64,000 nt of DNA from Paenibacillus sp. FSL H7-0326 (GTDB taxonomy: Bacteria; Bacillota; Bacilli; Paenibacillales; Paenibacillaceae), in the NCBI RefSeq assembly GCF_001955535.1, contig NZ_MPVN01000001.1:744001-808000 (forward strand), written 5' to 3'. Both the position numbers and the translations under genes were made by a program. Under the pieces are notes generated by a model. That model ran no database searches and was not told the DNA's origin. It worked only from the letters and a program-made list of their open reading frames with translations. Of the stretch, positions 1 through 9,904 are shown one piece after another; within the stretch, counting starts at the first letter, position 1, and the number at the start of each line of letters is the position of its first letter.

Positions 1-328
1 CTAATGTTTGGATCGAGCGCTGAAGACCTACTTTCCGGACTTCGTTAAGCAGGATGGCAAATACGAACGGAACAAGCAGATTGAAGATCATCTTGGCTAC
101 AGCAATAATCACCGTATTCCAAATGACCTGCATACTGTCTTCCCGTTCAAAGAGGTAGCGGAAATTATCCAGCCCGACCCATTCGGAGCCAGCAATTCCG
201 AGCCACGGTTTATAATCCTGGAATGCCATGACAATTCCGGCCATGGGCAGATAACTGAACAGGAATAGAAATACCATGGCAGGCAGCAGCATGATATGAA
301 ATGGCCATGTCTTTTTGAGCGTTCTCAT
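1..328 (-). CDS. Sugar ABC transporter permease, LplB type (partial)
   Basis: This is an inner-membrane permease subunit of a carbohydrate ABC importer (MalF/LplB-like). Translated from the ATG at 328, the visible N-terminus has a short basic start, a first hydrophobic helix (about residues 9-28), the typical YLPMAGIVMAF stretch, then a WVGLDNFRYLF segment and a second membrane helix. A GGAGGG ribosome binding site lies just upstream. The gene runs off the left edge, so the EAA loop is not visible. It follows the binding-protein gene on the same strand after a 97-base gap containing a hairpin, so the two form one importer, with a second permease expected outside the window. Confidence 0.85.
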   Translation of the reverse strand, partial: MRTLKKTWPFHIMLLPAMVFLFLFSYLPMAGIVMAFQDYKPWLGIAGSEWVGLDNFRYLFEREDSMQVIWNTVIIAVAKMIFNLLVPFVFAILLNEVRKVGLQRSIQTL

Positions 329-384
329 CCTAATCCCTCCTATTTACAATTAAAAATGACTCTTTCTCTAGAAATAAGGTATAG

Positions 385-416
385 AAAAGCAGCATACATG
401 ATTGCATGCTGCTTTC
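385..416 (-). terminator. Hairpin between binding-protein and permease genes
   Basis: A 10-bp stem (386-395 with 406-415) is followed in the minus direction by a short T-rich run. Its place inside the importer operon suggests partial termination, giving more binding protein than permease. This is inferred from position. Confidence 0.6.
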
Positions 417-428
417 ATCTCACACGCT

Positions 429-2117
429 TTATTTTACGCTGTCGTACCATTCATTCACTTCTTGGGTAATTTGATCTCCTCCGCCAGTTTTCCAGGTTTC
501 GACGAAAGTATCAAATGCATCGACAGGCTTGTTGCCATATATAATTTCGTTAAACGTTTGATTTTCAATTTTGTTGAGATAGTCGAGCTTGGATTTCATC
601 GTTTCTGTCGGAGGACCTGTGAACATATCCTTATAGGAGATATCCTCTTGAGACATCAGCACCTTGGCTGCCTGAGGTGTCTCTAGCCCGTAGTTGGCTT
701 TCACTTCACGCTCAAGCCTTGTTTCGGCTTCTTTGCCGTCTGCCAAATTAAGGAGCGCCTTCATCTGTGCATCCGGTATTCTGGCTCCGTCTCTCACGAG
801 AAGATAGCGCAGCACATTGACATATCCGCCTTCAATCTCATCGTATCTCACCTGTTTGCCGTCTGCGTCCAGCTGATAGTCATAGCCTTCAAACAAGCCA
901 AAGTCATGCTCACTGCCGGCAGCTGGATCTGCAAAATGGTCAAACAAATAATTCTGATATGTGAAGAAAGCCTCAGGATGCTCCATATCTTTCTTAATCA
1001 GCGTTACTCCGTTTGAGAAATGCGTTCCATGACGCATGGCAGTTCCATCTTCACCCGTAGGAATCGGATAAGGCTTCCATACGGCTTCTGGGTCGTTCTT
1101 GACCGTGTCCACCAGCGGCCATCCGCTCATCCAGTATGGACCTGGAATGATTCCTGCTGTCCCGGCTACGGCAGGCTCCGCCGTCTTGTTCTCATCCCAT
1201 AGTGCAACCTCTTGAGGGATATAGCCCTTATCAAACCACTCGCTCAGCTTCTGGAGACCCTGCTTCATTCCTGGATGCACAGATCCGTATTCCAGCTCGC
1301 CATCTTCACCAATATTCCATTGCTGCGGAAGAGTGCCGTAGGCTCCAAAGATCCAGGATGGATCAGCCATCCATGTATTCATCGAATTTTTGATTCCGAT
1401 ACTAAGCGGTGTGACCTTATCCGGAGACAGTCCGCTTGGATTATTGTTCTTGAAGGCTTCCATCACTGCTTCCAGCTCATCAATCGTTGTCGGCGCCTTC
1501 AAATTCAGCTTGTCGAGCCAATCCTGTCTGATCCACAGGAGGTAGTCATTGTTATAAGCGTAATCGAGAACCGGAATTCCCATCTTCTTGCCGTCACGCG
1601 TATATGCATTCCAAACGGTTGGATCGATATTCATTGCTTCCTTCCATGTATCTGAAGCATACTTGTCGAACAGCTCGCCAACCTCGCCATAGATTCCAGA
1701 TTCAATCAAGTCTTGAACGAGCTGTGTCTGATCTGCACCAATCGTTAATATATCCGGCATGTCCTGTCTTGAAGACATGGACAGTCTCACTTTTGTAGCG
1801 AAGGCACCATTCGTATCCGTTACAGACCAAAGTGAATCAATATTAATTCCGAATTGCTCTTTTGCCCATTTCGTTGCTACGCTGTTCTCAATGGTTTCAC
1901 CGTTCTTGAACGTCACCGCCGGATCAATTCCCCACACGGTGGATATGGTTACTTCTGGATCATATTTTTCTTTGTATACGTTTTCAGCAGTGACCGGCGC
2001 TGTTGCGCTGTCGTTTGTGTTCTCTGCTCCCCGCCCCGAACAGCCCATGAGACCGACACTAGCTGCCATGGTCACTGCAAGAACGGATAGCGTTGATCTT
2101 TTCCATCTAAACCCCAT
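429..2117 (-). CDS. Extracellular solute-binding lipoprotein (LplA-like)
   Basis: This is the substrate-binding component of a carbohydrate ABC importer, anchored to the outer face of the membrane. A lipoprotein signal is visible: basic N-terminus, hydrophobic core and an LMGC lipobox with the lipidated cysteine at residue 26. The 562-aa length fits the large LplA family of Paenibacillus binding proteins rather than the roughly 420-aa maltose type. The ATG at 2117 has a GGGGG site 7 bases upstream. It lies between a YesM/YesN regulator pair and the LplB-type permease on the same strand, so these genes probably control their own uptake system. The sugar cannot be read from the sequence; complex plant or bacterial oligosaccharides are usual for this family. 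Confidence 0.88.
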   Translation of the reverse strand: MGFRWKRSTLSVLAVTMAASVGLMGCSGRGAENTNDSATAPVTAENVYKEKYDPEVTISTVWGIDPAVTFKNGETIENSVATKWAKEQFGINIDSLWSVTDTNGAFATKVRLSMSSRQDMPDILTIGADQTQLVQDLIESGIYGEVGELFDKYASDTWKEAMNIDPTVWNAYTRDGKKMGIPVLDYAYNNDYLLWIRQDWLDKLNLKAPTTIDELEAVMEAFKNNNPSGLSPDKVTPLSIGIKNSMNTWMADPSWIFGAYGTLPQQWNIGEDGELEYGSVHPGMKQGLQKLSEWFDKGYIPQEVALWDENKTAEPAVAGTAGIIPGPYWMSGWPLVDTVKNDPEAVWKPYPIPTGEDGTAMRHGTHFSNGVTLIKKDMEHPEAFFTYQNYLFDHFADPAAGSEHDFGLFEGYDYQLDADGKQVRYDEIEGGYVNVLRYLLVRDGARIPDAQMKALLNLADGKEAETRLEREVKANYGLETPQAAKVLMSQEDISYKDMFTGPPTETMKSKLDYLNKIENQTFNEIIYGNKPVDAFDTFVETWKTGGGDQITQEVNEWYDSVK

Positions 2118-2220
2118 TTGAGTTCCCCCTTAAAGAACTTGATCCTTACCCTTTTTATTATGAGAGGTGTCGGTCTTTTTTCCTATGATACTAAATTAAG
2201 GTTTCTGCACCTTTTTCAAC

Positions 2221-3849
2221 TTATTGCTCTCGAAATTCGTTTGGCGACATGCCAAAATGCTTTTTAAACAATTTGCTGAAGTACTGCGGATTCTGGTATC
2301 CAAGTTCAGAAGTGATTTCGTATATTTTCTTGTTCGTATGTTTCAGCAGGTACAGCGCCTTCTCCAATCGGATTCGAATCAAGTATTCACTAAGGCCTTC
2401 CCCCGTCTCTGCCTTGAATACTTTGGACAAATACACCGGATGCAGAAAGACCCGGTCTGCTATGATCTTCACGGTCAGCTCATAACCATATTCAGATGCA
2501 ACCAGATCCTTAACCTGCTTGACAATATATCCTTTGGACAAGGGCTTATTCTGCTGATCCTCTTCCAGCTTGTCTAGTATCCGAAAAGTATAATTTCGAA
2601 GCTCAGCCGGGTACTGAATCAGTCTCTCCACATGATGGGGCTCCATGCCATGAACGTCCAGCTCGCTGATCCGAATATCCGTCCGATGCGTGATATATAA
2701 GCAGGCGTTTATGATCGCCAGATAAATTTCATACATATGCTCTCTGGAAACTGGATGTCGATCAATGACATCAAATACTTCGCCCAATTTGTCCCGTACA
2801 GATCTCCATTGTCCAAGCTCAAGCAGCTGCTGAAGGACAGGCGGCTTGTACAGCAGGTTAAACACTTCTTTCGAAGCGCCTGAAAGGGCCCTATACGAAT
2901 CCTGGGGAGAATATAGCACCGCTGCTTCTTCATCTGTGCTTGCCAGGTACATTGAATTTAACATTTGGTGATAGACCGTGCTGGTATCATTCGGAAACTG
3001 AAAGCTGGAGCTTATAATAACGGACACATCTCCATGTAAGTACTGTCTGACATTCTCTTGAAAAGTCCTTAGAAGCGAATAAAGCTGTCTTCGGTCTTTA
3101 TCTTCCATTTCCATCTCTAAGCCGGCGGTATTGTCTGTCTGAATGAGGACAGCCAAGCAGTGATGGGGTGTTCTTCCCTGCCATACTTTATAGTTCGTGC
3201 CGAGGATCTCTTCTGAAATGTTTCCGATCGCATATTCAATAAGCACCCGGGATTTGGGATCCAGATCCATAAATCCTTGATTCAGCTGAACCAGGATCAT
3301 GAGGGACTCAACATCCGTCTGCAGAGGTATTTCATAATCCTGCAGCTGCTGCTTGACCCGCGACAAGGTATGTGGTGTCCCAAGCAGCAGGCCCTGCAGC
3401 ATATTTTCCCGAAGCAGGACATAATCTGATTTGCGCTGATACATGAGCTGATGGTATTTATCCGTTTCCTTTTCTCTTTCCTTGATGGCCTCAACTGTTT
3501 GATTCACACTTTTTATAAATTCCTCATCGTCTACTGGCTTAAGTATGTAGTCCTGAGCCTGTAATTGAATCGCTTTTTTGGCATATTGAAAGTCACTATA
3601 TCCTGTCAGCAGAATGGATCGTATTTCCGGCCATTTTTCACTAGCCTTCTCGATCAGTTCAAGTCCATCCATTCCAGGCATTCGAATGTCCGTCACCAAT
3701 ATATCTACGGGATGGCTTTGCAGCAGCTGAAGTGCTCCTGCCGCCGAATCTGTTCTGTACACATGCCTGATGCCCATCTCCTCCCATGGAATGGTCGCCT
3801 CCAGACTCTCCGTAACATAGCTTTCATCATCAACCAACAAGATGTCCAT
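2221..3849 (-). CDS. Response regulator with AraC output domain (YesN-like)
   Basis: This is a DNA-binding response regulator. Its receiver domain covers about residues 1-120, with acidic residues D7 and D8 and phosphoacceptor D54 in the VTDIRMPGMDG motif. A long middle region follows, then a C-terminal AraC/XylS pair of helix-turn-helix motifs ending in LGYQNPQYFSKLFKKHFGMSPNEFR. The start is placed at the ATG at 3849 because AAAGGA lies upstream and translation begins directly with the receiver domain; an upstream in-frame extension to 3930 lacks receiver homology. The start overlaps the end of the sensor kinase gene by 20 bases, indicating coupled translation. It probably activates the importer genes at 1-2117. 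Confidence 0.9.
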   Translation of the reverse strand: MDILLVDDESYVTESLEATIPWEEMGIRHVYRTDSAAGALQLLQSHPVDILVTDIRMPGMDGLELIEKASEKWPEIRSILLTGYSDFQYAKKAIQLQAQDYILKPVDDEEFIKSVNQTVEAIKEREKETDKYHQLMYQRKSDYVLLRENMLQGLLLGTPHTLSRVKQQLQDYEIPLQTDVESLMILVQLNQGFMDLDPKSRVLIEYAIGNISEEILGTNYKVWQGRTPHHCLAVLIQTDNTAGLEMEMEDKDRRQLYSLLRTFQENVRQYLHGDVSVIISSSFQFPNDTSTVYHQMLNSMYLASTDEEAAVLYSPQDSYRALSGASKEVFNLLYKPPVLQQLLELGQWRSVRDKLGEVFDVIDRHPVSREHMYEIYLAIINACLYITHRTDIRISELDVHGMEPHHVERLIQYPAELRNYTFRILDKLEEDQQNKPLSKGYIVKQVKDLVASEYGYELTVKIIADRVFLHPVYLSKVFKAETGEGLSEYLIRIRLEKALYLLKHTNKKIYEITSELGYQNPQYFSKLFKKHFGMSPNEFREQ

Positions 3850-5599
3850 GATTATGATCGTTCCTTTCATATCTAGTCGTATTCTCCCATTGAATGCTGG
3901 CACTGAACCCGCCCATCGCGGATGTATCAACGGACAAATAACTGCTGTCTCCGTACCTTAACTGCATTCGTTGATTTACATTCCATAAGCCGCAGCCTGA
4001 GTTCTCATCCATGGGCTTCGTTAGGCGCCCCCTCAATTCCTGAAGTCTGCTCTCGGAAATGCCGAGACCATCATCCTCAACTACAATTCGCATCATTCCG
4101 TTCGGATCCTGACAAGCCCCGATGCGTATAAACCCGGCATCCGGAGACCGTTCGATACCGTGAATGACAGCATTCTCTACAAGCGGCTGAATCACTAATG
4201 GTGGAATGGGCTGATCCTGCAGCTCGTCTGGAATCTCGATCACATAGTCAATTCGATTCATGCGCATCTTCTGTATCTTGAGATATGCGACTACAAAATC
4301 CATCTCTTCCTTTAGAGTGACCAGCTCCTTCTCCTGCCGGGTGGTATACCGATAGTAACGGGACAGATTATGGGACATGGCCACAACCGCGTCCATCTTA
4401 CCGAGCTTTGCCATACTTGTAATGAAGGAGAAGCAATTATAGAAGAAATGGGGATTAATTTGAGACTGCAGCTGCTTCAGCCTCGCCTCTTTTACTTGAA
4501 TCTGCTCCAGGTATACATGCTCAAACAGCTCCTGGATCTGCTCTACCATGGAATTGAAGCGTTCTGACAGGAAACTGAATTCATTCCTGCCCTTAGATAC
4601 CACTCGCACGGAATAGTCCCCCATCTTCAGCCGCTGAAAACCGCGAATCAAACTTTTAACGGGAATTTGGACCTGTACGTACAGTAAGTAGGCAGCTAAG
4701 AAGCTCATGAGCAGTAGAGTTCCTACGGCCCCATAGAATAGCTGATTGGATTTCTCAATCGGTGCAAGCACATCCGTTAGAGGGATATAATCCACCAAAT
4801 ACCATCCTGTAGCTTGGGATAAGACCGTATGAACACTATAGATATTTCCATCCATCTCTACCGTCCGGTAATCGACATCATTCATCTCGGGAAATTTCAG
4901 CTGAGTGAGAAGTTTGGCACTTTGTGCAATATCCTGCGTTCGGTTATAAATAACACCGGTGCCCGGTTTGTAATAGAAAGGGTCCCTTCTTCCATTACTC
5001 TTAAACTTGTCCAGCATATCCTGTAAGTTCGTGCTGTCAAATTCGATCTTAACGATGCTGTTTGCCTTGGCGAGATCCTGAACCGAATATGGCGAAACCG
5101 TATACCAAGAAAAAAGATACTGCTCACTGTTGAGTCGCTGCACCTTCTCCACCTGCCACCCCGGTTTAATCTCTTCTTTCAGTTCTTTAGGATCGTACCG
5201 CTTAGCATTGCCTTCCGTAATCATCCTCTCCATGGAGGGGGAATAGAAGGTAAGGCTGCTGCGCCAATTGGATGAGCTCTCCTGAATGCCCAGCTTGTTC
5301 TGCACCCGCTTGACCTGATTAATGAGATCCAGATTCAAATAATCGCTGTCCATATAAATATCTTTGAAGCTCTCAATATCGGGATCATGGATCAGCAGAT
5401 TCGTCCAGGAGGATAGTTCCTCGATGCTTGTGTTCACCTGACTTTGAAAAAAGGCAAGCTGATTACTGCTGGATTTGTTCAGCTCACTGACTACAGTATC
5501 GGTTGCCATTTTGTTGGAATAGCTGTACAAGAACACAACAGGAATAAGCATGATAATAATCAGCAATACAATCTTCGTAAACAAGGAATATCTGATCAT
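3830..5599 (-). CDS. Membrane sensor histidine kinase (YesM-like)
   Basis: This is the sensor kinase partner of the AraC-type regulator. Two membrane helices (about residues 9-27 and 288-308) enclose a 260-residue extracellular sensing region of the Cache type. A HAMP segment follows, then the His_kinase domain with the INPHFFYNCF motif (381-390, phosphoacceptor His384) and a C-terminal ATPase domain with VVEDDGLGI. The 589-aa length is normal for YesM kinases. It is first in a minus-strand cluster kinase, regulator, binding protein, permease, so its ligand is probably the imported sugar or its complex with the binding protein. A possible catabolite element lies about 40 bases upstream. Confidence 0.9.
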   Translation of the reverse strand: MIRYSLFTKIVLLIIIMLIPVVFLYSYSNKMATDTVVSELNKSSSNQLAFFQSQVNTSIEELSSWTNLLIHDPDIESFKDIYMDSDYLNLDLINQVKRVQNKLGIQESSSNWRSSLTFYSPSMERMITEGNAKRYDPKELKEEIKPGWQVEKVQRLNSEQYLFSWYTVSPYSVQDLAKANSIVKIEFDSTNLQDMLDKFKSNGRRDPFYYKPGTGVIYNRTQDIAQSAKLLTQLKFPEMNDVDYRTVEMDGNIYSVHTVLSQATGWYLVDYIPLTDVLAPIEKSNQLFYGAVGTLLLMSFLAAYLLYVQVQIPVKSLIRGFQRLKMGDYSVRVVSKGRNEFSFLSERFNSMVEQIQELFEHVYLEQIQVKEARLKQLQSQINPHFFYNCFSFITSMAKLGKMDAVVAMSHNLSRYYRYTTRQEKELVTLKEEMDFVVAYLKIQKMRMNRIDYVIEIPDELQDQPIPPLVIQPLVENAVIHGIERSPDAGFIRIGACQDPNGMMRIVVEDDGLGISESRLQELRGRLTKPMDENSGCGLWNVNQRMQLRYGDSSYLSVDTSAMGGFSASIQWENTTRYERNDHNHGHLVG

Positions 5600-5640
5600 A
5601 GTAGAATATACACCTCGTAGAATGATGTCGATGTGACTAT

Positions 5641-5654
5641 TGTAAGCGTTTTAT
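5641..5654. promoter_or_regulatory. Possible catabolite-responsive (cre) element
   Basis: TGTAAGCGTTTTAT matches the cre consensus TGWAANCGNTNWCA at 12 of 14 positions, missing the last two. It lies about 40 bases upstream of the sensor kinase start, where CcpA binding could repress a sugar-uptake regulator. Chance matches of this quality are possible. Confidence 0.3.
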
Positions 5655-5784
5655 GTGGAAAATTAAATCAAAATTAACTTGACTCTGCTTTATCGCGATT
5701 TGTGTTAAAACGGCCGAGAACAGACATATCCCGCTGGATCCCACTGTACGATATAGAGGAATAATGATTGGGAGGCGGATCGAG

Positions 5785-6981
5785 ATGCGGATTGCTATAT
5801 TTACGGACACATTTTTACCCGAGGTTAATGGAGTGGCAAATACACTTGGCAAATGGGTCGAATATTTACGTGCACGCTCGATTCCTGTCCTTGTGTTCGC
5901 TCCCCAGTATGGAAGCCTAGTGAATACAGAAGGCGGACATGTTGAGCGATTCTTCAGTCTTCCTCTGATCTTCTATCCAGAATGTAAGCTGGCTCTGCCC
6001 GGTCGTATGCGAACAGAGCGAATCCTCCACAATTTTCAGCCCACACTGATTCATGTCGCTACTCCAGCCGCTATAGGTCTGCTCGGAGCAGGATATGCTG
6101 CCAAGCACGGAGTACCTCTTGTGGCATCCTACCATACCCACTTTGATCAATATTTGAAGCATTACAAGCTAGCTTGGATGGAGCAGGCACTGTGGAAATA
6201 CATGCAGTGGTTTCATCGGAACTGTAAACGGATCTATGCACCTTCGGAGTCAACGAAGCTCAAGCTTGAGGAAAAAGGAATGAAGCATGTAGGTATTTGG
6301 AGCCGTGGAATTGATGCACAACAGTTTCGGCCAGCGGTGTCTGCCGAGGAACGCGCAAGTCTTCTTCGTAACCGTGGATTGGATCCAGAGCTGACCTATA
6401 TGCTGTATGTCGGACGACTGGCTCCAGAAAAAAATATCGAACACCTAATCAACAGCTTTGCTTCTCTCCCCTCCCGTATCCTAGATAAGTCCCGGCTCCT
6501 CATTGCAGGGGATGGTCCCCTGTATGGTCATTCTCCCTCCGTACCCCACAACCTTTCAGAGGAACACATCCAGTGGCTGGGATATTTGCGAGGAAATGAG
6601 CTTCGAGATATCTACTCCATGTCTGATTTATTCGTATTCCCTTCATCTACGGAGACATTTGGCAATGTTATTCTTGAAGCGATGGCCAGCAGTCTCCCCG
6701 TTATTGCAGCCGGCGCAGGCGGCGTGCTTGATATCATTACACATGAAAAGACGGGCATATTGTGCCCGCCGGAAGAACCTTCTTCGATGGTGAACTCAAT
6801 CATCCGTCTATATGATCATCCTCATCTGAGCAAGAGCTTGGGGGAAGCAGGGAGAGAGTACTGCCTGAATCGCTCCTGGGTTCCTATATTTGATCAACTG
6901 CTCAGCAGTTACAATGAAGTCATAGCTGAATCCAATTCAATGGTGAATATGAGCAGATCTCCACAGAAAAAGGTTAAATGA
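5785..6981 (+). CDS. GT4 glycosyltransferase (alpha-mannosyltransferase-like)
   Basis: This is a retaining GT-B glycosyltransferase. The N-terminal Rossmann domain opens with MRIAIFTDTFLPEVNGVANT, typical of MgtA/GDP-mannose-dependent alpha-mannosyltransferase-like proteins acting on glycolipids. The C-terminal donor domain shows YVGRLAPEKN and the EX7E-type motif in ETFGNVILEAMASSLPVIA. At 398 aa it has normal length. The start is at 5785, where GGGAGG sits 9 bases upstream, rather than at an ATG 21 bases earlier. It is a single-gene unit convergent with rocD. Donor and acceptor are not determined; a cytoplasmic membrane lipid acceptor is the best guess. Confidence 0.8.
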   Translation: MRIAIFTDTFLPEVNGVANTLGKWVEYLRARSIPVLVFAPQYGSLVNTEGGHVERFFSLPLIFYPECKLALPGRMRTERILHNFQPTLIHVATPAAIGLLGAGYAAKHGVPLVASYHTHFDQYLKHYKLAWMEQALWKYMQWFHRNCKRIYAPSESTKLKLEEKGMKHVGIWSRGIDAQQFRPAVSAEERASLLRNRGLDPELTYMLYVGRLAPEKNIEHLINSFASLPSRILDKSRLLIAGDGPLYGHSPSVPHNLSEEHIQWLGYLRGNELRDIYSMSDLFVFPSSTETFGNVILEAMASSLPVIAAGAGGVLDIITHEKTGILCPPEEPSSMVNSIIRLYDHPHLSKSLGEAGREYCLNRSWVPIFDQLLSSYNEVIAESNSMVNMSRSPQKKVK

Positions 6982-7050
6982 GTCGAAAAAAATATAATTC
7001 CCCCGGAATACCCGAATGTAGTTGTCGAACCCTAATGCTGGATAGAAGCA

Positions 7051-7079
7051 GAGAATCGTCACTATTCTGTACGATTCTC
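7051..7079. terminator. Hairpin between convergent genes
   Basis: A 9-bp perfect stem (7051-7059 with 7071-7079) lies between the glycosyltransferase and rocD. Neither side has a clear T run, so it is only a weak candidate terminator for both genes. Confidence 0.4.
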
Positions 7080-7126
7080 CATGCTGTCGTTATGGGTCAA
7101 ACCATGTCAGTTAACCATCATAAATA

Positions 7127-8320
7127 TTACGTAAACACTTGCTCTATACGCTGGATTGCCCATTCCAGTTCCTGATCCGTAATGATCAGCGGGGGAGCAA
7201 ATCGAATGACGGTATCATGCGTTTCCTTGCATAGCAATCCTTGCTGCATCATTCGCTCACAATAGGGCCGGGCAGGTGTTCTTAATTCAATTCCAATGAA
7301 CAGGCCCCTTCCCCTCACCTCTTTAATATCTTTGGAGGTGATCTGCTTCAGTCTGTGAAGCATTCGATTTCCAAGCACAAAAGAACGGTCCGCGAGCTTC
7401 TCTTCTTCTGTTACCTTAAGTGCTTCAATAGCAACCCGGCTCGCAAGCGGATTCCCTCCGAAGGTTGAACCATGTGAACCCGGTTCGAATAAGCCAAGAA
7501 TCGATTCATCCGCCGCTACAGCCGACACAGGCAGCACACCTCCGCCAAGCGCCTTCCCCATAATATAGATATCCGGGACGACCTTTTCCCAGTCGCATGC
7601 GAATCTTCGCCCTGTTCTTCCGAATCCGGTCTGTATTTCATCTGCCATGAGAAGAATATTCTTCTCACTGCACAGGTTGCGAACCTCTGTCAAATACCCT
7701 TCTGGAGGAATCTGGATTCCAGCTTCCCCTTGAATAGGTTCAACCAAGAACGCAGCCGTATTCTGATGGATGGCAGACGCTAATGCAGTAATGTCACCAT
7801 AAGGTATGATCCGGAAACCCGGTGTAAATGGTCCAAAGCCTTTTTGATAATAAGGATCGGAGGAAAAGGAAGTGATCGTCGTCGTTCTTCCATGGAAATT
7901 CCCTTCACAGACAATAATCTCTGCCTGATTATAAGGAATTCCCTTTACTTCGTATCCCCAGCGTCTTGCTGCTTTTACAGCCGTTTCGACCGCCTCTGCT
8001 CCCGTATTCATCGGTAAGATCATTTGCTTCCCCGTAAGTCCGCTTAATAGCTCCATAAGCTCTGCCAAAGGCGCGTTATAGAACGCCCGGGATGTAAGGG
8101 TGACTTCATCGGCTTGCTGTTTTAGAGCAGCAATAATACGGGGGTGACGATGTCCCTGGTTCAATGCGGAATAACCGCTCAGCATATCCATATAGCGATG
8201 CCCATCTGGATCTGTTACCCATACACCCTCAGCTTGTTGAATAACGATAGGCAACGGATGATAGTTGTGGGCTCCAAAACGTTCCGTCTTATTCATGATT
8301 TCTTGTGAAGAAAGCTTCAT
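7127..8320 (-). CDS. rocD: Ornithine aminotransferase
   Basis: This PLP-dependent class III aminotransferase converts ornithine and 2-oxoglutarate to glutamate semialdehyde and glutamate, in arginine/ornithine catabolism or proline synthesis. It shows the family start ([16 protein letters not shown]), the NTGAEAVE cofactor-binding segment, [11 protein letters not shown], and the Schiff-base lysine in [11 protein letters not shown]. The 397-aa length matches RocD. The start at 8320 has GAGGGG 8 bases upstream; an earlier in-frame start at 8350 has no comparable site. No other roc gene is adjacent, so its catabolic role is inferred from the family. It diverges from a permease gene. Confidence 0.9.
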   Translation of the reverse strand: MKLSSQEIMNKTERFGAHNYHPLPIVIQQAEGVWVTDPDGHRYMDMLSGYSALNQGHRHPRIIAALKQQADEVTLTSRAFYNAPLAELMELLSGLTGKQMILPMNTGAEAVETAVKAARRWGYEVKGIPYNQAEIIVCEGNFHGRTTTITSFSSDPYYQKGFGPFTPGFRIIPYGDITALASAIHQNTAAFLVEPIQGEAGIQIPPEGYLTEVRNLCSEKNILLMADEIQTGFGRTGRRFACDWEKVVPDIYIMGKALGGGVLPVSAVAADESILGLFEPGSHGSTFGGNPLASRVAIEALKVTEEEKLADRSFVLGNRMLHRLKQITSKDIKEVRGRGLFIGIELRTPARPYCERMMQQGLLCKETHDTVIRFAPPLIITDQELEWAIQRIEQVFT

Positions 8321-8418
8321 TAGACTAACCCCTCGTTTCCCTGTGTGCACTCGTTATTTGTGACCTTACATTCTATGCTGTTAGAAAAAGTAGGAGAACA
8401 CCCGCCTTGGCAGCAGCA

Positions 8419-8450
8419 TACGATACAACACAAGCATACTTGGTATCGTA
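8419..8450. promoter_or_regulatory. Inverted repeat just before the permease ribosome binding site
   Basis: The 8-bp arms TACGATAC and GTATCGTA (8419-8426 and 8443-8450) are separated by 16 bases and lie directly before the GAGAGGG site of the permease gene. It could be a protein operator or an RNA hairpin affecting translation. Confidence 0.4.
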
Positions 8451-8467
8451 CGAGAGGGTGAAGCATT

Positions 8468-9868
8468 ATGGACATTCATCTATTACCGCTCCATTACGTA
8501 TATTTATCATTCATTATCTTTATTATGATCTTATTGATACGCAGACGGGATACGAGTGTCATCTGTATTTTGGGTATTATTTCCTTAGGTTTTCTCGCCT
8601 CGGACAGCATCGTAACCTCCGTTTCCGGGATCTTCGGGAGCTTCATCTACGCTGCGAAGGAACTGATCAGCACCATATTCATCATTTCGATCGTTGTAGC
8701 CATGAGCCGAGTACTCATCCGCACCGGGATCAATGAAATTATGGTAGCACCTTTAACCAAGCTGCTGAGGACACCGGCTCTCGCCTTCTGGGGAATCGGC
8801 ATTATTATGATGATCGTTTCCTTCTTCTTCTGGCCGTCTCCCGGCGTCGCTCTTATCGGAGCTGTCATGCTTCCCGTAGCGGGAAGAGTCGGCCTTCCGG
8901 CGATTGGCACAGCGATGGCCATGAATTTGTTCGGACACGGTATTGCTTTGTCAGGTGATTATGTAATCCAGGGTGCACCTAAATTAACGGCAGACGCTGC
9001 CGGAATCCCCGTCTCTGATGTTGTGACCGCCAGTATCCCCCTAGTTATCACGACAGGCCTCGTTGCTACCCTCACAGCCTACATCATGCTCCGCAGAGAT
9101 ATGCGCCGCGGTACCATTACCAAGGAATCAGCCACTTCTCAACCAGCATCACCCTCTGATCTGTCCCCAGCATATGACATCCAAATTCCTCTTCGGACCA
9201 AACGGATTATCGCTTATACCATCCCATTGCTCTTTGTACTTGACCTGGCGGCCATGTACCTTATGAACCTGCAAGGTGGAGATGCAACAGCCCTTATCGG
9301 TGGTACAGCTATTGTAATCCTAATCCTGGTTACGATGATTGCCCACCGAAATAAAGGGCTCGAGGAAACGACAGATTATTTGATTAAAGGATTTCAGTTT
9401 GGCTTTAAGGTGTTTGGTCCTGTAATCCCCATCGCTGCCTTTTTTTATCTGGGGGACGCGGCTCTCACCGCATTATTCTCTAACCCCCTGCCTGAAGGTT
9501 CGCATGGGATCGTGAATGACCTGGGCCTCGCACTCGCACATACGGTCCCGCTGAATGAAGTGGTCGGGGCGATCAGCATGACTGTTGTCGGGGCAATAAC
9601 GGGGATGGATGGATCTGGATTTTCCGGTATATCCCTTGTTGGCTCGATTGCTCAGATGTTCTCTGCATCCATTGGCTCGACTCCTATGCTCACGGCACTT
9701 GGTCAGATTGCTGCCATATGGATTGGCGGAGGTACGCTGATTCCATGGGCACTGATTCCTGCTGCTGCGATCTGCAACGTCAGCCCATTTGAGCTTGCAA
9801 GACGTAATTTAATTCCTGTTATTAGCGGACTGACCGCTGCAACCATTGTTGCGATTCTGCTCATGTAG
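8468..9868 (+). CDS. Multi-pass permease, ion-transporter superfamily (YhfA-like)
   Basis: This is an integral membrane protein of 466 aa with about 11-12 hydrophobic helices spread over its length and a short hydrophilic linker near residues 215-240. Two related halves and motifs such as FWPSPGVALIGAVMLP and GMDGSGFSGISLVGSIAQ resemble the GntP/DcuC/citrate class of ion-coupled carriers; it is close to what is called YhfA in Bacillus. The substrate is unknown, with organic or amino acids most likely. The ATG at 8468 has GAGAGGG upstream. It is divergent from rocD, so a role in amino-acid or ornithine-linked transport is possible but not shown. Confidence 0.7.
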   Translation: MDIHLLPLHYVYLSFIIFIMILLIRRRDTSVICILGIISLGFLASDSIVTSVSGIFGSFIYAAKELISTIFIISIVVAMSRVLIRTGINEIMVAPLTKLLRTPALAFWGIGIIMMIVSFFFWPSPGVALIGAVMLPVAGRVGLPAIGTAMAMNLFGHGIALSGDYVIQGAPKLTADAAGIPVSDVVTASIPLVITTGLVATLTAYIMLRRDMRRGTITKESATSQPASPSDLSPAYDIQIPLRTKRIIAYTIPLLFVLDLAAMYLMNLQGGDATALIGGTAIVILILVTMIAHRNKGLEETTDYLIKGFQFGFKVFGPVIPIAAFFYLGDAALTALFSNPLPEGSHGIVNDLGLALAHTVPLNEVVGAISMTVVGAITGMDGSGFSGISLVGSIAQMFSASIGSTPMLTALGQIAAIWIGGGTLIPWALIPAAAICNVSPFELARRNLIPVISGLTAATIVAILLM

Positions 9869-9904
9869 AAGCTTATAGCTGAATTAACCTCATGTGACGA
9901 CAAA

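Noticed and set aside
1212..1655. 147-aa open frame on the plus strand
   Set aside because: It is antisense to the solute-binding protein gene with no start signals or family features.
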